64,000 nt of DNA from positions 124,001 to 188,000 of the forward strand of contig NC_134982.1 in assembly GCF_965638725.1 (NCBI RefSeq), written 5' to 3'. Shown piece after piece: positions 25,001 to 37,475 of this stretch. Below the pieces are notes generated by a model. The model worked only from the letters and a program-made list of their open reading frames with translations. It searched no databases and was not told where the DNA came from. How positions within the stretch are numbered: position 1 is the first letter of the stretch; the number at the start of each line of letters is the position of its first letter. This DNA is from Aptenodytes patagonicus (Eukaryota; Chordata; Aves; Sphenisciformes; Spheniscidae). Both the position numbers and the translations under genes were made by a program.

Positions 25001-27617
25001 GAACACTTGCAGAGACCTGGAGACTATGGAGATTAAAGTCATCAGGAGAGAGGCCATCCAGTCGAGTGCAGGTTTGCCAGGGTCCAGAGGGGCTTTCTGT
25101 ATGAATTTATTAGAGCCCATGGCCCCAGCTGTCCTGTCCATGAGGTCTGCCTATTTTGGGTGCTCTCTGTAGTCCAAGCTGAGTGTATTCTGATGCGGGG
25201 TAGTGCCTCTATCACTGTCAGAGCCATGTCTGGCCTTGGGCAAGTAACAGTCCCCACATGTGCACGCTGGGACAGCAGGGATCTGCACACCCTGCTCACA
25301 CTCTGATTGCAAGCTGCTGTCTGAAACTAACAGACATGATGCATTTCCGCACCACATTTCTGATTCTGACTTTCAGAAGTGGGTGCTTGGAGCTGCAGGC
25401 TCAGTGTGTATTTGGACACTTGCAGCATTAGCCTGACTTTAAGAACATCCTGTAGGAAAATCTTCTGGTCTCTCCTTGTGAGAAAACAAGCTTTAACTTA
25501 TTTCCACCAGACTTAAAAAAAAAACCAAAACACAACAGGTAAAATCAGAAACTTAATGCTACACTTCCATTTCAAATCAAAGTAACAGAACCAGATCTGT
25601 CAAATTTTAGAAGAAAGAGAAGAGGCCATACACACCTTATGTACTTCTTGGCTTGCTGTTGAGTGACCCTACCCTGTTGAAGTTCATACTAGTCTATTCA
25701 AGGATAGGCTAAATGCCAAGTGGGTAGAGACAGGTGACTTGGGCAGAATTGTACTGCTTTAGACTATATCTGAATACGTTCTTCTTTGGTCAGAGAACAC
25801 TTTGAACCCCCAAATTGCATTGTGCATCACATCTCAGACTTCAGTAGGACAGGGGGCTTTGGTGCAAGAATGTGCCAAACAATTGTTCGCATCACCAAAG
25901 TGGCCTTTGTGTGCACTGTATGGGTATCTCTCCACATAATATACAGTAGCATGCAGTGATGATGTCTTAAATTATAAATAGTTCTAAAGAAAAGAACATG
26001 TGTGATTGTCTGCTTAGGGGGACTTTTTCAGTGATTAACCCAGTATCTTTCTTTATCATTCTCTACTGCTACTTGGGAGAATTCCAAAAGGGCTAATTCC
26101 TCCGATAGCCAGCACTTGCTGATTAAAAGCTTAACACGTTTAACTTAAAGCTTAACACAAGCAGGATAACAAATTTTTTCCTGCTACGCAATCAATAAAG
26201 AATACTTCTGCCGATTGGGATATTGTTTCTAGCTTCCACAGATCTGATAGCAGCAACCCTTACCCAAAGGGGTCAAGAGACATCCTCACCCATTTTACCC
26301 ACGTAGTAGTAACGATCATGAAACACCTCTCCATATTTTCATAAGATATATGGGGAGAAATCAGGTTAAAGGGAAGTACAGTTATTGCAAACATAAAGTT
26401 GTGCAAATATAGGTAACAGTAAATAGTGGCTATGTAGCCAAGCATCCCAGTCTGCCTGTCCCTGCTAAGGTCTGAAACTACACACACATTGCTCATATAT
26501 GTCCTTCCATTCATTGTTGCATTCATTCATTCATGCAAACCCAAGATCCCTCTCACTCTCAAAAACACCTCCTGCTGACAGCATTGCTGCTTATTCATAT
26601 CAGGCCTTTGCTGCTGTCATGCTTCATTTTGGCGATGTAATGAGGCATTAATGCTTATCTTTGATGTGTGAGCTGTGTCAAAATACCCTGTTCTTCTGAG
26701 CTCTGAATCCATCAGAATCCACCACAAAAATGTGAACAAAATCACCATTGTTTGAAAAATTGACATAGCCCCACTGATAGAGCATTTCAGTGGGCAGGCA
26801 GGAAGCAAGTGTGTGTAGTGCTGACTGCATCTCAGCCCTTTTAATTGCTTAACCAGTTCCTTCTCCTGTCTCCTTTTGCTTTCTCAGACTCACACCCCAT
26901 CTCCATCCTCTCTTTTGTTGTCCAAGTCCTCCTATTACCCCACTTACCAGCACTGCAGCACTGCTCTGATTATGTGCCAGACAGCCCCTGCTCTTCATCA
27001 CAACTCAGAGATGACAACCAAAGACCTAGATATAGTTTAGGCATGGTTTGGGGAAGATGGAGGCCTTTTTTCCAGTAATTCTTTCCTAAGTTTAATGCAT
27101 CTTTCTTCAGGAAGGCTTCAGTTTAGTGCTGATATCTAAAAATACCCACCACCAAATTAATAGGGGAATGGTAGCCACACAGTTTTTCTAAAGCTATTGC
27201 TTCATTGACCAAATCGCACAACAGATGACAGCCTAGGCAGTATATTGCAGCATGTCTTTGGTGGATACGAATAACTTGTGGTGGATTTCCTGCAGTATCA
27301 GCATGTTACCACAGTTAACACATATGACAGATTTCTAAAATGGCAAGTGACACTGAGGTCTTCAGTTTTGACACTACTGAAACCCTTCAAAGAAATACAA
27401 TTGACATTGTCTGAAAATTCTTAACACTTGTATGGGGGCTGATTGAGCCCCTGAATTCACAAGTTGCATCTAAAAACTTTGACTGAAAAATCTGTGCATA
27501 TGTTTCAGTTCTCCCTAAAACAAACAAATGAACGAACAAAAAAGAGACTCATCAGTAGATCCTGGGATAGCAGAAATACTCTCATGCACTGTTTTTATTT
27601 TCTGCTTTTTGTATCAG
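19086..27617. other. remainder of CPLX4 intron 2
   Basis: About 8.5 kb of non-coding sequence between the CR1 and CPLX4 exon 3. It has short frames only and no splice-framed coding block that I recognise. There is a G-rich run at 20629-20651. No tRNA, microRNA hairpin or named repeat stands out; unrecognised old repeats are possible. Confidence 0.5.
20629..20651 (+). repeat. G-run (quadruplex-prone)
   Basis: Runs of 8 and about 11 G, split by a single A, sit within about 22 bp in CPLX4 intron 2. Local, low-complexity, G-quadruplex-prone DNA. Confidence 0.7.
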
Positions 27618-27845
27618 AGTGAATTGGATGAGAATCAAATACAGATGGCTGGAGATGATGTAGATTTGCCAGAAGACCTTCAGAAGATGGTGGCAGAAGA
27701 TCAGGTGGAGGAAGAGGACAAGGACTCTATCCTGGGACAGCTGCAGAACATCCAGAATATGGACATGGATGCGATCAAAGAAAAGGCACAAGCCACCTTC
27801 ACCGAAATGAAACAGGCTGCTGAGCAGAAATGCTCTGTGATGTAG
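27618..27845 (+). CDS. CPLX4: complexin-4, terminal coding exon with CAAX box
   Basis: The acceptor 'ttttgtatcag' is followed by codons for residues 86-160 and TAG. The segment is strongly acidic ([11 protein letters not shown], then [11 protein letters not shown]) and ends in an amphipathic region and CSVM. CSVM is a CAAX box, and a terminal methionine favours farnesylation; human CPLX4 ends the same way. Prenylation and the C-terminal helix anchor CPLX3/4 to membranes, unlike CPLX1/2. The exon is intact and in phase with exon 2. Confidence 0.96.
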   Translation, partial: SELDENQIQMAGDDVDLPEDLQKMVAEDQVEEEDKDSILGQLQNIQNMDMDAIKEKAQATFTEMKQAAEQKCSVM

Positions 27846-28290
27846 AAAAGACACCACTATCCAAGGGTTGTGAATTCAGTCTTGTCTGACAGGGGCTGCA
27901 GAGTGAGAGCAGGCAGAGGAATGCGCTTAGCTCTATAGCATTAAATGTAAATATAGAAAAGTGAGAGAGAGAGAGAGAGAGACTTTAAAACCCCGAGAGG
28001 GGGTGTCAAAATTTATGTGCTGTGACTGCTTAGTGCAAAGTTAGAACTGATGCTCATTTTTTAACATAACATTTTTCCCCATGGAAAAAAATGGCTTTAA
28101 AAAAGCTAATATTGGGGAAAAAATGTGCCTTTTCCCATTTTTTCAAAGTGATCAAAATGCTATTAAATTGTATTTTTTAGCAAAATTGTGTTTCTGATGC
28201 ATAATATGTAGGTAGGTAACCACTCATTTAATACTGCTTTCAGAAATAAATACATATATTTCTAATAAAAACATCTGTTTCAAACATTTT
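27846..28290 (+). other. CPLX4: CPLX4 3'UTR with polyadenylation signals
   Basis: AT-rich, without an ORF. It contains a GA microsatellite at 27963-27982 and two AATAAA hexamers, at 28245-28250 and 28264-28269. These would give a 3'UTR of about 420-440 bp. The extent is inferred from the signals. Confidence 0.65.
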
Positions 28291-29429
28291 GAAACAAACC
28301 CAGTATGCAAATGTTGACATTTTCTGCAAAAACTTAAAAAAAAAAAAGGTTTTGACCATCTCTGTACTAAATATAGTAAAAGGCAAAAAGTGAAGCATAT
28401 AAGTCTACAGCTTGGGACAAAAATGTCATCATATATAGAACTGAGTGAGGACTTGTAAGAAACCAAGGCTTGGTAGCTATCAGCGAACCACAGTCAGTGA
28501 GCAACACAGACTGCTCCAGGCTGCTTTAATTTCACAGCCTCTACGTCTTCAAATGCAGTTCAAACGTCAAGTGACAGCAGTGGCCCTCTGCTTGGCTGCT
28601 ATGTGTGCCAAATGCTGGGGCTTGGGGTACCAGCAAATAACTTGTATAGGGTAAAATAAGCTCACCACATTTATTCTAGGAGTTAGCTCCGTACAAGGCT
28701 AAACCTTGTATCTGGCTCACCTGAAAGATTATGCCAGGGTAGGGCACCTAAACCCCGAGAAAAAGCATGGCTTTCACTAGTGCTAAATCTGATTGAGTCT
28801 GTGGGACACACAGGATCCAGTTCAATGGTTTTAGATTCAGGACCAAGCAAGATTTTCTTTGCTGTTGTTCAGAGTTTTTTTCTGGGGAAAACCTAAGTAG
28901 GTGCTGACCTGATTGCCTCCCACTCCCCAACAAGCGGAGCTGATGCTGGCTAACAGCTGGAATGTGGCCCCATACAGAGCAGCTGGCTGGTTGAGGGATG
29001 GCTACTCACTGCAGCCTGCAGCGCTGCCAGGGCCGCTAGCCCAGGAGCCCCAAGCAGCCTGGGCAGGCAATGATGGGGCCAGCACAGGTCATCTCCACCA
29101 GCCCTGTGGAGCAGGGTCCTGTGGTTAAGGCAGATGGGAGCATCAGTCTGTCTCTCACTTGCATAGCCATAGTAGTTATCATGCATGATAATCCACACAA
29201 AAGCTGTACAGCCCTTGCACATGGATGATGTATACAATACTACTCCTGAGGGGCTCAGATATCCTATAAAATGAAGGACTTTGTAAGTCTTCCAAGAGCT
29301 AGCCTGTGAATGAAATTTGCAAATGAATACATCTAGCACCTTCCTACAGGTTTCTAAGTCTCTCGTTCTCTCTGTCTCCACCCAATCAAGTAAAAATATT
29401 CATTTTTAAATTAATAAATGCACTAAGTA

Positions 29430-29790
29430 TGGTTTGTCTCTTTTCTCTCCCTCCCTCCCTCCCTCTCTGCCTGCCTTCCTGCCTGCCTTCCTTCCCACCT
29501 CCCTCCCTCCTGCCTTCCTTCCTTTTCTCTGTCTTTTCACTCTTTTGTCTCTTTCTCTCCTCCCCTCTCCCTCTCCCCTCCCCTCCCCTCCCCTCCCCTC
29601 CCCTCCCCTCCCCTCCTCTCCTCTCCTCTCCTCTCCTCTCCTCTCCTCTCCTCTCCTCTCCTCTCCTCTCCTCTCCTCTCCTCTCCTCTCCTCTCCTCTC
29701 CTCTCCTCTCCTCTCCTCTCCTCTCCTCTCCTCTCCTCTCCTCTCCTCTCCTCTCCTCTCCTCTCCCCTCCCTCTTTCTTCCTCAATCCT
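29430..29790. repeat. polypyrimidine microsatellite, (CCCCT)n then (CCTCT)n
   Basis: The plus strand is only C and T from 29548 to 29784, 237 bp. Inside are about 8 units of CCCCT (29574-29614) followed by about 30 units of CCTCT (29615-29764). Left of it, from 29445, are CCCT and CCTT/CTGC-type runs. The long open frames seen on both strands here are products of the repeat and not genes. Confidence 0.97.
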
Positions 29791-32589
29791 GGCCTCAGGT
29801 ATTGGTCTGTGAAGTGCAAAAGATACAAATACAATGCACTCCAGAAGTGAAAGCCACTCTGTACTGAGCCCCCTTTGCCTGGGTTGGGTCATTTCCTCCA
29901 GCCCCACAGAATGGTGGTGGCTCTGCCAAGCCCCAGTGAGTTACAGTGCTTTGCTGAGAGAAGCTGGGTGATCCAATGGACCGGGTTTCTGGAAGGTCCC
30001 ATCACCGACAGGGTGGATCAGCTGGGGGTTGCAGAAAACAGCTGGGTGTCCCCAGTATTAGGTACAGGAAAAACACCTGCCTTTGTATCTGGCGACGTAA
30101 ACCATGTCCTGTAAACACCTTTATTGCCACCATTGGTCATTCCCTGGGCACAGTCACCATGAGAGGACTTAGCCATCCTATCTGGCAGCCCCAGCTAACA
30201 CCTCTTGCTGCTGCAGGCCCAGATGGAGCAAGGCTGGCTATTGCTGAGGGTCTGCATGGCTGCACCGGGCCTGGTTGCCGACAGCTTCAGAAGCAACTCC
30301 CAGGTGAAATGCAATACTGTTGTGGAGACACCACAGCATGCGTTTGGTAAAACGATGGTTTCACCAGGTAGCCCACCATGCCTGAGCAGTGCAGAGCATC
30401 TTTCCACACTTGCCTGGGATGGTTTCTCTCCCTGCAGAGGGGGACAGTAGTCACCCACAGCTACACAGCTGCAATGCCAAGGGGCAGACAGACACAAAAT
30501 CTTAGGGAGGATTTGAGCCTGTGCCATGCCTGCAGTGTTTTACTGGTCACTTGGGAAAGGAGGACAAATTCTCCTTTTTGGCAAAGCCACCTCTGCAGTG
30601 AGGCAGAGAGGAGGGTGAGGGAGGGAGGTTCACCTTTCTCCTGCTCCAGCAGGCTGCTGGGTGCTGAGACTGCCAGGAAGGGTCACCCCATCACCTTCCA
30701 CTGCAGTACTGGCACAGACGCTGTGACATGGGAAAAGGACAGAGAAAATTAGCTACTTTTAAAAAGCCCATTATCACCAATGGGTATAATGGTGCCCTCC
30801 TCCATGGCTGCAAAAGGACAGAGAGGGTAGTGTGTAGCTTTATGTGTTCATCATATATGGATCATGTTTTATTAATCTGCGCAAATACATTTATTTGTAT
30901 GTCTTTAATCTACTTTCTAGTAGAATCCTTTATAGCATTTCAAGCTGATCACCATTTTTTCCCCTAATGTACTGGTGAGCACACAGGCAAACACTTCCTA
31001 AAAACACTCCTCCGACACATATGTTGAAATGTTCTTGTTTGTTACAACACTTCTGGGTGGCAGGAGTGCAGATTGAAAGCATATCATTATTGAAATCTTC
31101 CAGTGTCTTGAGCATATGACTTCGTTTCTACCTTCATTTCGTGTGTGGGACTGTCTGCTGCTGAGCCAATGGGGGAAGGACTGTACATCTCCAGCTCCGC
31201 TCTAGCCAGAAGTCACTTGAAGGGAATCGCCTCCAGACTTCTGGGAAATCTGTAGCATCATGAAAAATACTGGCCCAGGTCTGTAAAACATGCAGATCAC
31301 TTTTATCACTTTGGTGCATTGAGGAGGAGAGCTCTGGGCAAAAACCCTGTTCTGGGCTGTCAGCAAGAGACAGGGGTACATAGTTTCTACTTTCCCTGAA
31401 TGCAGCCAGTTTGCGAACGAAAAATGAAGTTGAGATTCCTTCCTACAAATAAAGCAAGATACAAAACCGAACTGGTGCCTGTATTTTGCTTGCCAGGGAG
31501 TGAATTTCTCTCATGTGACTGTGTGGGGCCAGTTCTGCTGCCTTCCCCCATCCAGCAGCTTGTTGGCTGGGTGCCTTATCCTGCAGCTGCCCTGGCCCTG
31601 AGGTGCATCCTCAGCACTGGAATGAGAAGGGTATTTGAGGAAGGGTGACTAGGACAGAGGTGGGGAGATGTGTCAGTATTGGTTGACAAAAGTGAACCTC
31701 TTGCTTCCCCCACTTGCTGTTTACTTGGAGGGGAGGACAGGAGATACATCATGACTTTCTGGATGTCTAGCTTATTTAAAAAATCAGATGAAAAGTGAAA
31801 ATATCATAAACTTGTAGGGCAAACCCATTGCAGATCACTCCAGCTCCTTTATTCCTGCTGCCCAAATGAGGAGCTGGGTGAGGCACTGGTACAGTCTGTG
31901 AGGAGAGACCAGGTCATTCCTAGAGGAGCGTGTCCATTTCAACAACTGCCTGCTTTTTTCCCATGGTGTTGCTAATAGAAGAGCGTGCCTCTCCCCCTCT
32001 GGAAGGGAGAAGCGGGGTCAAGGTTGCCTTCTGCATGGGCCTGGAGGGGTCTATTTCTGCTTTGCTGTTCAACAGAAAAATTCTCCAGACAAGAAAGCAA
32101 GAAAGCCAGAAAGGTTAGATGGCAAGAAAGGTTAGAAGGGACCTTCAGAAGCTACAGAAAACATCTGATCTTTTTGTCTTGCTCTAGTTCTTTACATAAG
32201 CAGATTTATTTTTTTTTTTTTTTTTTTAATATAGCTCCTCCCTGCGCCAGGCTGCCGTGATGCCCACTGCCAGCAAGGGCCTGGTAGACCCAGGTGTCCA
32301 AGACAGCTCTGTGCCATGTTGAGCTGCTGTATCAGCCCTGGCAAAGGTCAATCAACCCTCGATGGCTGCTTTAACGCTTTTTGCCAGAAAGACTTCTTTC
32401 TCCTACAAGTTTGGTGGCCAAAGAACTTTTTGTTTATTTTCTCAATGGCACTTCACCCACGCCCTCTGCCCACGGGCCCTGAGCCTCCAGTTAAGCTCAG
32501 GACTGGGCCTTCAGTCCCTGCCTGAACTGTGCTGTAGCTGTGCCTGTCTTCAGCTCAGCCACAGCCACGTCTATGCCTGGCCACCGCGC

Positions 32590-32735
32590 AGACCCTGACC
32601 TGCAAACTGACTTGCCAGCTGGACCTCGGACCTGCCTGGTGATCGCTGGGCCCAATCCTGACCTATGGATGGACTTCCCAGCTTGGCCTTGGACCTGCCT
32701 CCCCATCGCAGTCCTGCTTGACGATCCGGACCCTC
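32590..32735. repeat. degenerate tandem repeat, unit about 63 bp
   Basis: The phrase 'cctgacct' at 32594 recurs at 32657, followed in both by 'gactt.ccagct.g.cct.ggacctgcct' and then by 'catcgc' or 'gatcgc'. A third partial copy may begin near 32713. The copies are imperfect. It could be part of an old LTR or an unnamed avian repeat. Confidence 0.55.
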
Positions 32736-34536
32736 CGGTGCACCCAGCCACCATCCCCAGTCCGCCCCTGCACCTCCCTGGGGCAGTGTGGGGCTCAGCC
32801 CTGCCCTGCCAGCTGCATATCGCACACAGTCCCGTCCTTTTGGGAGCCGGTGGAGTTACCAGCTTAGGGACAAGGAGAGGTGGCAGGTGTTGGTCCTGTC
32901 CTCTGTGGGACAGCTCTGTGTAGGGGGGTTCTTGGATGCAAGAGATCAGCTTAGAAAAGCTCTTTCAGCAATCGCTATTCAAATATAAGCTGCATAGACT
33001 TGTTTGAAAACCTGTTATCAAATATCTTCCTCACTGTAGTCCCAAGAAAATATGCCTTTTCTTCTTGCTCACTTCTTTCTTACTTAAGAAACCCAGAAGT
33101 TGTCAAGTTTACCTTCCTTGTTTTTTCCAGAGGATGCCCTGGTCCATTCAGAGAGGGATGTCAGTGGATCTTGTATTGTAACAGGTCATTTCTTTAGTGG
33201 AGAAGACCTATCTTCAGCATGTTCATCAAGCATCAGAGCTAGCAAATGCTAACTCAATCTCAAACACTCTGCCTCCAAGACTTCTGATCTGATTTCTGTC
33301 TCTTGGGATCCTTCTCTCACATGTCACCGCAGAATTTAATTATCTATGCGGAAAGACAAGTGGGCTCTTTTAGGAGGTCTTTACATAATGTAGTTAAAAT
33401 AGTTGCTGGCTCAGCTCAACTGGCCTTTGGTTTTTGAGGATCAATCCATTTCCCTCTGTATTTGTATAAATTTGGTAGGTGTCTCCATACTGTTCTGTTA
33501 CTTTACAGACTGAATTGTCTTATCTATAAAACACCAAAGTAAACAAGCCTAAGGCTTTTGACCTTTGAATTAAAATGTGCCTGGGACTTCCTGAAAATCT
33601 TACTGAAAGCATCTGGTGGTTTAAAGGAGCTAATTAAATTCATCAGCACATATAGGATCAGCATTTTCACGGTTTAAAGGGTCAGAGAAGAAAGTACAGT
33701 CAGAATCACCAAACAAGCGATTAATGAGATTCCAAAAAAATGTCAGGGCTGGCAGAGGCGAGTGGGGCTGGGAGGTGGCTGTGGGCTGGTGCGGGATGGG
33801 GGCCCTCCCCATCCACAGTGTGGGACGCTCCCCAGCCCTGGTGCTAGCCACAGCCACACTGATCTGCTGCTGGGAGGGGAGTGGGTTGCCTTAGGCACCA
33901 TTTTTGGAGCCAGAGACCTAAAAACTCTCAATCCGGAGTAGCGGAGCTGGGCTACAGCGCAGGAGGTGCTGGTTCCCGCCCTGAGCTCCCACGCACAGAC
34001 AGAGTTTCCCTGGGATGCCAGGGCCAGGGCTTGCGCCTGCCCTGGGGCTGGCATTGGGCTGTGCACAGGAGTGGTGGGGCACAGTGGGGGGCCAGCACCA
34101 TTGCCCCAAATCCCCCTGAGACCCCCCATGCAGGGGGGCATGATGGCCAGGGCACAGCTGCAAATCTGTCCTGCCCTCAGCAGGAGCCTGATCCTCACTG
34201 CAGCTCACCGCTGCCCTACTCCCTGCCAGCACCTGCATGGCTCATCCCTCCAGCACTGGCTGTCCCTGTCCTCAGACACCAACTGCAGGCCTGCGGTGGC
34301 ATGCAGGTAGGAGGTGGCGGGGCCACACAGGGTACATGTCACTGGGCATGCAGCTCTCTAGACGCTTAGCCCTGGGGACAGAGCATGGGAGAGCCTGGAG
34401 TGGAGCAGGCAGGCAGACAGGGAGCACACTGACTCTGTTCCAACTCTTAAGAAAAAGGAAAGAAGGTCTTTCTCCAGTGTCTTGAACTGAACAGCCTTTC
34501 TCCTGAGGCTGCCAGAACCTTAAGAGGCAGCCACTG

Positions 34537-34709
34537 CATGTGTGTGCATATGCATGTATGCATGTGTATGGGGATGCACTTGTGTGCATGTGTGCACAAA
34601 TGCATGTGTACATATATGCATGCATCTATGCACATGTGTGCATGTATGTGTACATGTCTGTATATGTGTGTGTGTGTGTGTGTCTCTGTGGCATGTGTGT
34701 GTGTGTGCT
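34537..34709. repeat. TG/CATG-rich alternating purine-pyrimidine tract
   Basis: About 170 bp almost entirely of TG, CA and TA steps: many TGCATG and TGTGCATG words, then a (TG)10-like run at 34662-34682 and another at 34694-34708. It is the kind of sequence that can take the Z-DNA form. Open frames here are low-complexity artefacts. Confidence 0.85.
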
Positions 34710-37359
34710 GCACGGAAGAGGAGCAGATTAAAGCGTTAGGTCACATGGGAGCTACTGCTGGACAGACCCTACCTGGGATTTGGGTTCTTATAGTTAATAG
34801 GATCGCTGGAGCTCAAGGCCGTCATCCCATCAAGATAAATGTCTCTAGTGCCCACTTTTAAGCAATCCGAATTCAATTAGGCTAATTGGAAAACAAGTAA
34901 AGAAGGATTGCATTAATATAGCCTTACAGCATGAACCTCCACTCCCTCCCTCCAGAGGGATGGCTGAGCGTGGCGAGCCTAACTGTCCGAGCCCTCACAC
35001 CAGACCCATGCTGCTCACCACCCAGAAAGGGCTGCCCTGCTGCCAGAGCAGCCACGGCTGGTTCCATGCCCACAGCCAGGACAGGTATCAGGGGCAGCAC
35101 GCTCCATGGAGGCTCAGGCACTGTGCTGCACGGGGGCCTGCTCAGCACTGTCTGTGGGATTCCTGCATGCCACAGAGCACTTTGTAAGTGGTGGAGAAAA
35201 CACAACCAACTCTCCTAGGGGCAGATAAAGAAAAATCTCACCAGAAAAAAAGCAGGAGGTGACTGTCAAGGCATGAGTGATGCAGTGATGGGAGGAGGCA
35301 GCAGCTTCCTCATATGTCGTGCTTTCAAGAAGGTTCTTAAACTGCACACTTAGGAACTTCTGGGGAGAAAAAAAGCAAAGCCAGTTTTTCCAGTTTTTAA
35401 CAATCTGTTGGATGACACAGAGTATGCAAACTGCAGCAGGGTACAGGTACCCACTGGGTGAGTATTTCTCCCTTTTTCTTGCCCCCCGTATTCCCCCTGC
35501 CCCCTGTCGATTTGCTGCCTGACCTTGAAAGTCCTGTTTATCTTTCAGGGAGGCGCTCCCTGCTGCACATCACTGGTCTGGAGAGTGATGTCCCACCTGC
35601 AGAGTGACTTCAGCTTCAAATGTCTGCTCTGCAAGGCAGTAATTATTTCAGCTTGACATAAAGAAAAGACAGGAAGCAAGAATCTGTGGCATTTTATGGT
35701 GCTGATTTCATTGTGTGAAGCCATGTCCCATACATATGCTTCAACAGCACCAACAGGATCAAAACTATTCTCATTTAGTCTTCACTATGTATGCACAGGA
35801 AGGAGGTATAGCAGACAGCTGCACTTTAGAGGTGGTCCGTCTTGAGAATTTTTTGTTAGCTTCCAAACATAATTTCAGCAGTAATTGTAAATAATAATAA
35901 TACATTGCAAAAAACTAGAAGAGGTGATGGAATAGGGGCCATCTTTTGACAAGGCAAGTAACAAATCCCACCGATTTCATCCCCTAATGAATATTCTCAA
36001 ATTCGATCCTGATTGCCCCTGTAAATTTCCAAAGGTAAATGGCCTTTGCGAAGCTGTGATGTACCATAGTACCAATTTCTGAGGCTTCATACTAGTATGA
36101 CATATGTCCCAGGGGACTTTGTGGCAGCAGGGAATTTAGCTAACAGACAGTACATTAGACCCAAAGGGAAATGTTCAGACAGTTACCTTCCTTTGCCATT
36201 CTAACCTTTCTGTGTTAGTCTCTGACTATCAGAGGAACCGTCTCCCTCCCCAGAGCTGTGTGATGCCTCAAGTGCATGTCAGGGCACCACAGTCCATGCC
36301 TTAAGCATGGCAAGAGAGAAAAGATAGATCTGGAGCTGGAAGAGTCAGAGCTGGTCTCTGCTCTGCTATAGGGTGGGGGGTTTTTTCAGATTTTTACAGA
36401 TTGTGACCAAGGGAGTTGCTTCCTCTTTCGACAACTCCACTGCCCTGCAAGAAAGATGCCACAGTGACAAATGCAGTTCCATACAGCAAATACAATGGTA
36501 ATAATCTACTGCTGAGGAAGAATCCTTCTCTATTAGGGAGGAAGGTCTCTCATGTACTGTGTGGGATGTGTACCCTGCTTTGGGGGTGGAAGTTTTTTTG
36601 CTGTACATTTGCATTGTGATTAACAGCAAAAAAATTCAGTCTTGTTCCTGTATTGGACAATTTTGACAGGTGCCCTAAAAGCAGCATCTGTGCCAGGACC
36701 CAATGCCCTTTTATGGCACTTACTGCCAGACCAGAGTCTGGCTAAAGGTGTTTTGCTCCTTCGTCTCACCTTACTATCTTTTTTTGCTACAAGCAAAACC
36801 AATTCCCAAGTTTGCCCAGGGGTTCTGGAGGGACCGGCATGTTTTGTGCTGGTTGTGAGTGCCATAAAACCCCAGCTCCAAATTAGAAGAAATTAGGGAC
36901 ATTGCACAGTTCATTCATCTTCACTAATAGAGTTCTTGGGAAATACACATGTAGATTAAAGGAACACAATGGCCCCTGGCTGATTGCTTTGAGTACCCTC
37001 CAATGCCCCTACAATGGTATTGACTTGCTTTTCATATTGTGCACAAAAGCCACACTAACCTTTTCTTGTCTCTTCTGTTGGCTTCTTCCCTCTTTGCCAA
37101 CGGATGGCTGAGTTCTTTCAGCCCTGACCCCCACCCCCAGAAGCAGTCAGTGAAGGCAAACCTCACCTGGAGCTAGCAGAAAAAGCTGAGCACTTCTAAA
37201 AGGCATTAACTTTGGGACATCAGACTGTAAACCTTAAAAAGGTGTGGGCACGGGCAGAGGCAAGCACTGCCAATCTTTGTTTTGAAGCGATTCCTCTGGA
37301 AAAATCTACACAAAATGCATCCTGTTGGGGCAGGGAGGGAAGCAAAAATGAAGATTTGT

Positions 37360-37475
37360 TGAGAGAGGTCATACCTTTTATTAGACTAATATATCTGGAA
37401 GAAGAAGAAGCAGTGGTGTTTTTCATTCACATACACTCTCCTCAGGTTTGAAATGGAAGCATCTTCAAAGCTAAG
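37360..37475 (-). repeat. possible ancient interspersed repeat end
   Basis: Read on the minus strand, '...tagtctaataaaaggtatgacctctc' resembles the end of an old amniote repeat with a 'ggtctaataaaagatattacctc' tail, preceded by 'tttcaaacctgaggagagtgtatgtgaatg'. I cannot name the family with confidence. Confidence 0.35.

Noticed and set aside
29386-29907. Long frames on both strands in the CT/GA tract
   Set aside because: Products of the pentanucleotide repeat (GEERR/LLSSP-type repeats).
32110-32170. Possible small CR1 scrap ('aggttagaagggaccttcag')
   Set aside because: Only about 20-50 bp match the CR1 head phrase; too short to call.
33743-34369. Several 100-160-codon frames in a GC-rich intergenic patch
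   Set aside because: Overlapping on both strands, low-quality composition, no splice context or recognisable domain.
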